From assembly GCA_022478985.1 (NCBI GenBank), contig JAKSZP010000098.1:62001-126000 (forward strand): a DNA stretch of 64,000 nt. The letters are read 5' to 3'. This document shows positions 55,090-64,000 of the stretch, piece after piece. This DNA comes from Massospora cicadina (lineage: Eukaryota > Entomophthoromycota > Entomophthoromycetes > Entomophthorales > Entomophthoraceae). The translations under genes and the position numbers were made by a program. Under the pieces are notes generated by a model that made no database searches, was not told where the DNA came from, and worked only from the letters and a program-made list of their open reading frames with translations. Within the stretch, counting starts at the first letter, position 1; each line of letters starts with the position of its first letter.

Positions 55090-56942
55090 CACCTCACCAA
55101 TCTCCTAATTTATGTCCTCAGATCCACCACCTGCTGCCCCAGTATGGGGCAGCGGTGCTCCACCCACTAGCATTTACTGCCCAGCAGGCATACGCGTGTG
55201 GACTGGATCATCCAGTCTGCCAAATACATCTGGCCGCTATGTCCCTCCAAGAGACTTAGCACTCCACCGCGCATGAGCCCACCCAACCCGCCCCCACCCC
55301 TTAGCCCTACCCTGATCCAATATTTGCTTTTGCCTCTACATCAAGTGTGGACATCTCTTCCTGTACGCTGACAAAGCAATAGTAGAGCTGGCAACAGCCA
55401 CCTCTGCACCAGCAGGGCTTATTGACTTTCACCCTTACAAGGGCTAATTCAATATTAGATTCCCCACCAAAGAAGATGCAGCCGCTGCAGCAGCTACGCC
55501 ATTAATTTATAAAAATACCCCCATTACCACCACCTGAACACGCCTCCCAGATGACACCACACTTGTAGTAACCTTTGCAAACCTCCTCTCACACCTTCCT
55601 TCTCAAACACTTTATGAGGAGTTGATGTCAGGGTTGTCCACATCTGGTGAAAACCTTATCCTCCAATTTATTGTCCCAAGTGGTGCTGAACGCCTCGCGG
55701 CACCTCAGGCAATGGCCACCATTACACCCCAACCAGCTGAACATGACCCAGCATATTCCACCACATGTCAATATCCCATCCACATCTGGCCATTTCTTTT
55801 GGGCCTGCACTGACAACGGTCACTAAATTTTCCCCCTTTGCTATGAATTGGACCACACCAAAAAGGCATGTCAATATAATACACACCCTATGAACATGGC
55901 CAACTCCACCCATGATGCCACACCAACAGCATTTAAGTGGGGATTTTGGCTGCCCCCACCCCCACAGGCCATGAGCTCAAATCAGAAACAAAATCTAGCA
56001 CCTCAAACCCAAGCTAGCCAATGCACACCCATGCCAGCCAATCAAGAGCAGGATTGGACCCATGTTCAATCCGGAAAATCTCCAACCCCAAAACCTACTC
56101 AACCAAAAATCGTCTACAACTCAATCTTCCCAAACCAACCAAAATCCCTGGAAATTATTGGATGTAGTAGCCAAATCAGGTAAATTGTCCCACCACCGAG
56201 TTATCCAATTGATTTAACACCTTATTTAAATTCAAACTTTGATGCCCCAGCCCCAATCAACCAGTATATCTGCAAACTCAAAGCCTTTTTCCAATGTGAT
56301 TACCAGCTTGCTGCGGCCATGGTGGCCAATCTCAAATCACTCCTTACTCACAAAATGTGTGCAAAATCCATCTCAGAATATAAAAATGGGATGCACCACC
56401 AATCATTCCCCTCCAATTTTCCTCCTACCGCAAAAAGGGAAATTCAACAACCATATGAAACTGCCACCACCTCTGTCAAGTATGTCGCTGAATTGGCAGA
56501 ATTTTCCTCATCCACACGCACTACAAGAGCCAATACTGCAAAATTAGCACAATTTTCTAACGCCTGCATACAGACTGAACACCACATTGCCAAACTCATA
56601 GAGGTTTTAATCCAGGCCCAAATTGTCAATCAAAAAACTCTTTACTTCACCTCAACCCTCATCCTGCAGATGCCCCGACCCCCCTGCTCTCAGCATTGAA
56701 CCGCCTCTACAATGCTGATCCTGATGATGACCCACCCGATACCCCTCCCCCTCTGCCATGATGGGATAAGCGGCTCACCGCTGTGCCACCTTGTAGGTCA
56801 TTTTCTTATTTCTTTTTGTGTTTTGGTGCCCAAAAAGGGCGGTCATTCATGTTTTAATTTATAGTCACTTTAGTTTTTGGAGTATTAGTTTTGGTATTGT
56901 CCATCCCCTGGTCAGCTTGCCTCAGTCAAATAAAAATAATTA
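55090..56942 (+). mobile_element. X1: ORF1-only LINE derivative with shared tail
   Basis: About 1.85 kb holding an ORF1-like coding relic, a short 3' UTR and the tail CATCCCCTGGTCAGCTTGCC then TCAAATAAAAA at 56901-56942. X2 (57323-59162) has the same start, the same order and the same kind of tail, so this is a defined element and not a fragment. No RT or endonuclease remnant is present. No clear TSD was found. Confidence 0.8.
55113..56700 (+). pseudogene. X1 ORF1-like relic (RRM-like block, partial knuckle, helical C-terminus)
   Basis: The ATG at 55113 opens MSSDPPPAAPVWGSGAPP. An RRM-like block follows (FPTKEDAAAAAATPLIYKN near 55460, DTTLVVTFANLLSHLPSQTL near 55556), arranged like ORF1 of LINE B. 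CYELDHTKKAC near 55840 matches CX4HX4C, a knuckle lacking its first Cys. A Pro/Gln-rich linker and a helical stretch follow (VKYVAELAEFSSSTRTTRAN near 56477). Stops and frameshifts interrupt it. An RNA-binding gag-like role is inferred from LINE ORF1 proteins. Confidence 0.65.
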
Positions 56943-57310
56943 TCAATAGATGTAATAGCTATGAGTATTGGTATATCAAACTGTAGAAGAATTTAATTAA
57001 TACAATAGCACTTTGTGGTACCACATCTCATTAATGATAATAAACTGGAAATATGAGTTGCAACCTGAATTCTTTCTAATTCTTTTGTCACATACTGAGT
57101 AGACAATCATGACACTCACAGTTTTTTTTACAAATTTATGGTTAAACTTAATTTTTAAAACCCTTTACCTGCCCAAAAATCTTTTACTTATGTACATACA
57201 AATTTCTGTGTAAGTGCGAAATTAATTTGGAATAAATAAAGACTTGTAATACAGTTTTTTTTCTTTCTGCTCAACATCACTTTCTAGCTCTTTTTAATAA
57301 AAGTAACTTT
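56943..57310. other. AT-rich spacer between X1 and X2
   Basis: No feature seen. The bases just before X2 (57311-57322) are its likely TSD. Confidence 0.45.
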
Positions 57311-57322
57311 TAATTTTAAACT

Positions 57323-59162
57323 GCCACCTACACCACACCAGTTTTCCACTTATGTCCGCAGATTCACCACCTGCTACCCCAGTGTAAGGCAGTGGCGCTC
57401 CACCTGCTAGCATATAGTGACCAGTTTGCAAACACATGCGGATGGGCTCACCCAGTCCGCCTAACACAACTGGCTGCTTTGTACCTCCAAGGGACTTAAC
57501 ACTGCACCTTGCACAAGTCCACCCAACCCACCACATCCCCTAGCCCTACCTCAATCTAATATCTGCTTTTGCCTCCACATCAAACATGGACGTCTCTTCC
57601 CATATGCCAACAAAGCAATTATTGAGCTAGCAATGGCCACCTTTTCTCCAGTGGGGTTTATTGACTTCTGCCCTTATAAGGGCTATTTGTATTGGCTTCC
57701 CCACGGAAGAGGACGCAGCTGCTGCGGTGGCAACGCCCTTAATTTACAAAAACACACCAATTACCACCACCCAAAAACATCTCCCAAATGATACCACACT
57801 TGTGGTGACCTTTACAAACCTTCCTTCACACCTTCCCCCTCAAACTCTATAAGAGAAGTTGATGTCAGAGATGTCCATTTATGGCACAAACCTCATCCTC
57901 CAATTCCTTGTCCCAAGTCATACTAAATGCCTTATGGCACCTTAGAAATGGCCACCATTACCCCTTCACCAACTAAACTTGACCCAGAACATCACACTGC
58001 GTGCCTATATCCCACCCACACCTGACCATCTATTTTGGGCTTGCACCAACAACAGTCGCACAGTTTCCCCCTATGTCATCAGTTGGACCATATGATGAAA
58101 CTATGTCATTACAACTCAAACCATGCAAACACTGCTGACTTCACCCATGTGGCCACAATAACAGCGTTCAAATGGGGATTTTGTCTGCCCCCACCCCCTA
58201 CAGCTGAGCACTCACAAAATCAGCAAAAACTTTGCAACCACAACCAAAGCCAGCCAATTTTCTCAAAATCTAACCAATCAGGAGCAGGTTTGGACCCAAA
58301 TTCAATACAACCAATTTCCTGCCCCCAAAATTACCCAACCCAAACCATGTATCCCCAAATCAATCATACTCATATAAAATCCCTGGGACTTATTGGAAAA
58401 AGTGACCAAATCTGGTGAAATTGTCCCGCCTCTGGACTTTCCAATTAACTTAAACTTAATCTAAATTCAGACTTTGATGCCCCATTCCCGCACAAAAGGT
58501 ATATCCCCAAACCTACCACTACCCCATTCCTGAGCGACCATCAGCTAGCTGAGGCCGCAGTGGATTCACCCAAAAGTCGCCATTTATGCAAGGCTGTGGC
58601 AGCCTCTAGTGCCAAATTAAAAAAGGGCTGCATAACCCCACGTTCCCCCCTGATTTCCCTGCTGTTGCAGAAGAATAGATAACCTAACTCAGAGAAGATG
58701 CCCTCATCACTGTCAAGAATGTCGTTGAATTGGCAGATTTTTCCCCATCCACCTGCATTGCAAGAGCCAATATTGCAAAATTTTACCAGCTTCCTGGATC
58801 CCGCATCCAAGTGGAACACCAGTTAGCTGAACTCATAGAGGCTATACTCCACGCCCAAATTGTCAATGACAACCTCAACAAATATATATTTCACCTTGAA
58901 CCTCATCTCATGGATGCATAACCCCCTTGCTCACATCATTGATTCGCATATTCAACGTTGAAGCCAAAAACGCTGAACTACCTGATCCTCCCTCCCCCTC
59001 TACCATGGTGGGATAAGCAGCTCGCTGCCATGCCACCTGGCAGGTTATTTTTTCATTTTTGTGTGTCTCGCTGCTCTTTTCAGGCAGTTGTTCATATGTT
59101 TGGTTTGTTTTGCTGGATTTTCTGTTTCAGTAATGTCGGTCCCCTAGTTGTTATACACTGAA
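57323..59162 (+). mobile_element. X2: second ORF1-only LINE derivative
   Basis: Same layout as X1 and the same strand. Its tail, GTCCCCTAGTTGTTATACAC then TGAATAA, is a decayed version. TAATTTTAAACT (57311-57322) and TAAATTTAAACT (59163-59174) form a likely 12-bp TSD with one mismatch, which marks it as an independent insertion and not a tandem duplication of X1. Confidence 0.78.
57354..58925 (+). pseudogene. X2 ORF1-like relic
   Basis: Parallels X1 step by step: FPTEEDAAAAVATPLIYKNT near 57682, DTTLVVTFTNLPSHLPPQTL near 57790, CHQLDHMMKLC near 58076 (CX4HX4C), a linker with FKWGFCLPPPP near 58170, and a helical C-terminus (AELIEAILHAQIVNDNLNKY near 58825). Both copies lack the first knuckle Cys at the same place, so the loss probably predates them. 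Confidence 0.65.
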
Positions 59163-59174
59163 TAAATTTAAACT

Positions 59175-59433
59175 CAAATTTAATTAATTTTATAATAAAA
59201 TTTCAAGATCTGAATTATTAACAGGGAATATTATTGGAGTAAAATAAAACTGATATATTTTCATAAAAACATAACTAAATGAAATTTTACTAATGCCTGG
59301 CATCTAAGAAAATTGCATGCCAAATACAAATGCTTAGCTTATATGGCTCAGGAGGCATGATAATAAGTTTTATTATATATATAATCCCAGATTTTTGAAT
59401 TTATGTGGTTAAAAATTGGGGTTGAAGAAATTA
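59175..59433. repeat. AT-rich flank of LINE D with a possible partner at 62370-62520
   Basis: CATAACTAAATGAAA near 59268 and AGGAGGCATGATAATAAG near 59349 have weak counterparts near 62379 and 62470. The match is loose. The last bases (ATTGGGGTTGAAGAAATTA, 59415-59433) are the left TSD of LINE D. Confidence 0.35.
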
Positions 59434-62063
59434 AATTTTAAATTTATTGCGAGGAAGGCTGACCATGAGACGGACACTTCCAAATTTGACCCAAAAGAAA
59501 CAAAACTTAGTAACAGGGAAGGCACCCCAGAGAAGCGATGCTCTCTCTTGTTGCCAGCGGGAACGCCACTATGGGGAGGGAGAGGGAACGTGTGAGGGGG
59601 CCGTAGTCACAATTGAACAAGTGTGGAGGAAAGGGTCTGATTTGATGAACCAAACTAGGAACCAGGAGGAGACCAGTTGTCAGCAACGCGGTGGGAGGTA
59701 TTCAAATATCCACGCCTGAAAGTGGTCCACCAAATGAGACTGGAATCTGTGGACAGCTTCTGTGAGGGTGGGAGTGGAGCCTGCGATGGCATCCAAGACA
59801 ATCGTGTGGATAGTCCACATGGGGATTGCAACCATCAGATCATGGAGTGAGGGTGGAAGGGGGGAGGCCATTGATAAAGCAAACATATCTCTTGACAGAC
59901 TGAAGGGATGTGTTTGATCCTGGCTAAGCAGACGTTGAACTTCGCGCCATATCACTCTAGAGGGTGGACACTTCTCTATGCGGTGGAACAGCGTTCCATA
60001 CTGGCCACACACGACGCATGATGAGTGTAAAGCGTTAGAGCACTCAGCCATATGGTATACCACCTAGGCAGCGCCACATGTGGGAACGGATTTGAGGCTG
60101 CAACAGAGGATGGTGTGCATATTTTCAAATAGTCTTCTGAGTTTCAATGGAGTAAGGGGTTTCCATCATGTCCAGGTATTCCACCCTGGATAGGACATGG
60201 GGCCGTGTGGGGATCACGCCATCTTGGATGGGTAGCCCCTGTACCTCTTGTGTGAACTGAGGAGAGGGGCGGCCTCTCTGGGCTGTGTGTCTGCTAATAC
60301 AGATTCTCCACTCAGCGCTCCGCATGGAGAGGAGGATTCGTTTGTAGTGGGTTTTAGTCCCATGAGAACCTGTGGCCAATGGGCGTGAAGCCAGCTATTT
60401 CATCAAGGAGTGAGGGTTCGATGGATTGTTAAGGCCCAAGGCGCGGGAGAAGTTAGTGTGGGCTGCGCGGGACCAGTGTTGGGAGGGGAGTGTAGGGGCG
60501 GTGATGGCCGCAATCCAGGTGCCCAGGATCTTGGCAGCATGGGCTTTGAAGTCAAGCAGGCCCATGCCACCATGATGATGAGGGCCAAACATGACCTCTA
60601 GCCATATTGGTGGTGGGCGGCCTGACTAAAGCCATCCTTGCAGAAGGGCATACATGGATTTGAAAAAGCCTGGGGAGAAGGGGATGGCGTGGGCTCCAAA
60701 CCGGACTTTGGAGAGGAGCATAGAGTTGGCTAAAACAACCCTGCCAGTAAGGGAAGTAGGGTGGGCTCTGAGGGAGGCGATGCGCTTCGTCACGTTGTCT
60801 AGAATATGACTTTCCATTACTGCTGATGTGTACCCACCTGCCTCCACCCACACGCCCAGATGGCGGACAGGCCCTATGGTAGGGCGTGGCAAAAAGGGGA
60901 GCACTAGTGGGGTGGTGTGGGGTGAGCAGGGAGGGCGAGCACGTGTGTGAGCAGATGGGCCAGGCTGGGCACTGGTCGCTGGGGCCCAGCAGGTTTGATA
61001 CCAACCAAGGAGGATGATTTCAGTTTTAGAAGCATTTAGTGCAGCATTACTTACCCGGGACTACTCCTGGATGAGAGCTTCAAGCGCGCGTGCATCTTTA
61101 ATATTAGACACCCCAACCACACAATCATCTGCAAACGCCATCATCTTGACTGGGGCTTGCCTGGTACATGGACCCCAGTGAGTTGGGCATTCACTTTTCG
61201 AAGTAGTGGGTCAAGGCTGAAGTTGAATAAGAGTGGGCTAAGGGGGTCCCCTTGTTGTAAGCCCCTTTGAGGGCAGACTACTTCCGTTAGGAAGCCAGGG
61301 CCACGCTCTTCCATTGTTGCAGTTTTAATGAGCAGCATCACTCAGTTGATGAAGCGAGGGGGTAGGCGGAATTGATGGAGGCAGGCCCTGAGGTATTCCC
61401 AGTTTACTCTATCATAGGCCTTCTGTTGGTCCAAGAATACAAGTTCCCCAGAGGCTGTGGACTGGCATGCATTAGCCACAGAGTGCACGCTGTCCTAAAT
61501 CGACCTTCTGGGTATGAAACTGAATTGTTCTGGGGAGATGGTGGCAGATGCTACAATCCCTAAATGGTTAGCCATGATTTTAGTTAAAATTTCTATATCC
61601 GTGTTAGTTAAAGAAATGGGGCGCCAGTTGGCTAGGTCTAGATTGTCCCCTTTCTTGAAGAGTGTTACGGTGAAGGCCTCTTGCCCTCCTGGTAGGAGGC
61701 ACGTTTCCAGAAGGCTTTGGTTAAGTGAGGCAAGCAGCAGTGGGGATATATATTTGAAGTACTTCTTATAGAATTCATATGGAATGCCATCTGGGCCTGG
61801 GCATTTCTGATTTGGTGCACCATGGATGGCTGTCCATAGTTCATTTGGAGTAATCAAATTCATTATTTCTGGGTATTGGGAAATGGTGCAGATGTGGGTT
61901 TGGTCAAAAAATTCCGCCACTTCAGCCGGCTGAATTGGATTGGATTAGTATAATTTGGAGCAATACTTTTGTATTTCAATTGCCACTTCAGCTGGCGTAG
62001 CCACAACGGAATCATCTGATCTTTGCACCTGTGTGCAGGCCATGCTCAGGCATGGTGTGAAGA
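59434..62063 (-). mobile_element. LINE D: 5'-truncated LINE of a second subfamily
   Basis: The minus strand starts at about 62063 upstream of the RT and ends at 59434 with a tail variant (TCTCATGGTCAGCCTTCCTC near 59472). The flanks 59415-59433 and 62064-62081 (ATTGGGTTAAAGAAATTA) form a TSD with one indel and one substitution. It has the same domains as LINES A-C but is clearly diverged, and it is more GC-rich than its surroundings. Confidence 0.85.
59680..62010 (-). pseudogene. LINE D ORF2 relic (RT and C-terminal motif)
   Basis: The RT core at 61920-61495 reads CPGPDGIPYEFYKKYFKYI, TLFKKGDNLDLANWRPISL and EQFSFIPRRSI. The next block (61341-61141) has GPGFLTEV, QRGLQQGDPLSPLLFNFSL and, in an adjacent frame near 61140, an intact MAFADDCVVG, the only LINE copy here besides A with both catalytic Asp residues. 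The C-terminal motif CVVCGQYGTLFHRIEKC lies near 60020-59970. Frameshifts near 61490, 61140, 60900 and 60390 break it. Confidence 0.85.
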
Positions 62064-62081
62064 ATTGGGTTAAAGAAATTA

Positions 62082-64000
62082 TAATTACCTGATAATCTAA
62101 CAATTATTAAGCACATAATTATCAAATTTTGCTTATCTAGGTATTTAATTTGTAAAGACATATGTTTTAATATGATTTTATATAAATTCACATTATCTGA
62201 AAATCTTGTGTTTAATATTTCTGAATTTTTAAACTTGAAAACCAAAGACTAAGCTGCTTATGCAACCCAAATTTTGTACAACTAATTATTTTAGTCTAAA
62301 AGGAATAAATTTTTACAATATTTAATTATAAAATGTTTAATGATTGAAGGTTATCTTATATCTAAAGCTATTTTATAAACATAACTAAATATGAAAATAA
62401 TTAGGTTTTAATGGGTGCCTATAAACTAAGAAGAATCACTAAACCAAATATTAAATACTAGCCTATGTGGTTTAGGAGATACAAATATAAGGTTTTACTG
62501 TTTATATATATAGACATGTATTATGTATAAAGACAGGTTATGATAGCTTCTTTAGTGGTGACTAGGTAAATCTAAGTGAAATGGGCGAAATCACATTGTA
62601 GCACCCCAGGACCAGAAGTATCAATTGGGGCGACTTCACACGCCAAGATATTCACCAAACAAGGATACCCAGTAGTGGCACATCTAGTTTTTGCACGAAG
62701 AACAGTTTATAGATCAACAATCTTCATTCCTAAACACGTCATTTATTAATTATGTGATAATAAGCTGATAAGATTAGACTCCCCACCTCTTTAAGAACTT
62801 TTGAAAAAACCCTGCTTTATATTCAGCTTTGTGGTATCTTGTAGCACTGTTAAAAATGGTTCAACTTAGTCTATAAAATTACAGAGGATGTTAATTATGA
62901 GGTAAAAGCGATGTAGATGTAGCCATCTTAGCGTCAAATGTTTTATAAATCAAACCATCTCCTTGGAGAAAAGGCAAAGCACCTTAATTTAATCTAAAGT
63001 TGCCTCAACTCTACCCTAGAATTACTTGGAAAAAGTTGCATAGAGGCTTTCAGGATATATAAGTTTTGCAATTTAGTAATACTTTTATATAATGCCAGCC
63101 CTCAGTGATGGTAAAGATTTAATTATTTTATACTTCACCCTGATGTGAAGGAAGATCTGACAAAGATCCCTTGCACAACGGTAAATCCAATCTTTGGTAA
63201 GTGTCATTCAGTTATTTTCTATATATTACCCAAAAAGTACACCCTATACTTATCCACAATCAGGATTTGTACAAAAGTCTCACGAGCTCTTTGCCAAAGA
63301 AAAGGTATAAAAAACAAAATAAAAAACAATGAACAAACTCAGCATTTTTTTGTAAAGACCACCAACATGATGACTCCTATATATGCTTTAAGTTTTACGT
63401 AAGTTGTGGTCCACCTTGTTGTAATCGTTGCTGAGGCTCAATTTACAACTGCAGAGGTGTTGGGATTTTAATATGCCCACACTACCAAGATTAATTAATT
63501 ATAATTCATCTGCTTGTCCACTAGGGGATTCATTTCACTAGTGGATGTGGGAGATATCAATTAACTATGATAACTATTGTTTGGAGTATCATCCCAAACA
63601 AATATTAGTAATTTGCTGGGTTTTGATCCATTAGATTGCTAATGTTTTGTCAAAACTGAACCCTGATAATAAACAAGTGACTAGGTTGTCAATTTAATAT
63701 TGATTTTAATTTTTATATAGGAGACATCTTGGATTAGTCGTCAATCAACTAAGGGGTTTATGAGCCACTAGGAGAGTGATGACGCCTGTGAAAAAGCAAC
63801 TTCTGAGTAAAACATTAAGTATCACAATCTTCTATTTATGGGTAAGAGTCCCATTACCTAGACAAGTCGTCAACCTAATAAGGGAGAATCAATGGGGTTG
63901 GGTAAAGGCGTTAAAAACGCTCTTCATTTCAGCCCAGAAGAGGTGCACTGAGGTTGGCAGGAGAATATGCTTAAATCTGATGAGATAGATTTTCATTTCA
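62082..64000. other. Unassigned AT-rich right end
   Basis: No coding relic is recognisable. At 63458 the sequence TGTTGGGATTTTAATATG follows GCAGAGG, which resembles a PPT and LTR start and recalls TGTTGGGG of element 1. Without a partner LTR in the window this stays a guess. Confidence 0.3.

Noticed and set aside
1..64000. CRISPR arrays, bacterial operons or prokaryotic promoters
   Set aside because: All structure is eukaryotic retroelement type; no regularly spaced repeats were seen.

Overview
The window looks like part of a large, AT-rich, repeat-dominated eukaryotic genome. I find no intact host gene. Almost every stretch with coding signal is the relic of a retrotransposon: APE-type LINEs (endonuclease, reverse transcriptase, C-terminal Cys/His motif), Ty3/gypsy LTR elements including one chromovirus, non-autonomous LTR elements, and tRNA-headed SINEs. 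All have stops or frameshifts. A filamentous fungus with an inflated genome would fit, but nothing in the sequence fixes the lineage.

Layout, left to right. 1-4077: LINE A (+), its 5' end beyond the window. 4082-4292: a small inverted-repeat (MITE-like) element. 4.4-7.5 kb: a SINE relic and two old repeat families, R1 and R2. 7498-12731: LINE B (-), with ORF1 and ORF2 remnants inside a perfect 16-bp target-site duplication (TSD). 13533-20632: Ty3/gypsy element 1 (+), with both LTRs, PBS, a gag with a collagen-like patch, pol and PPT; a SINE sits in its 3' LTR. 20.7-24.7 kb: chromovirus relic (element 2), interrupted by a SINE with a 14-bp TSD. 26284-28149: a 1.9-kb miniature LTR element (element 6, TSD AAGGT). 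28.25-46.38 kb: a three-level nest in which element 5 (+) is split by non-autonomous element 4 (-, TSD CTACC), which is split by Ty3/gypsy element 3 (+). 48.0-49.2 kb: a second R1 copy carrying a SINE. 50436-54016: LINE C (-), 5'-truncated, with a perfect 18-bp TSD. 54653-54947: a SINE. 55.09-59.16 kb: two ORF1-only LINE derivatives (X1, X2). 59434-62063: LINE D (-), 5'-truncated. The rest to 64 kb is unassigned AT-rich sequence.

Two systems tie the window together. First, three LINEs, both ORF1-only X elements and most of the SINEs end in variants of the same 3' tail (core near TCCCCTGGTCAGCTTACCTC, then a TAAA-rich end). This fits a LINE machinery that recognises that tail and moves SINEs and ORF1-only elements in trans. 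Second, five tiny insertions of about 17-46 bp share one 3' end (GGACCATCTAGTACTA plus a short A-run). They sit in either orientation, each inside a 14-15 bp TSD, and their 5' ends differ. They look like extremely 5'-truncated retroposons of a poly(A)-type element whose parent is not in this window. One of them has a matching empty site in the other LTR of element 6.

Nesting gives relative ages: element 5 is older than 4, which is older than 3; element 1 is older than the SINE and micro-insertion inside it. Several in-frame TGA codons in element 3 lie where the family normally has Arg, as expected from C-to-T decay at CpG.
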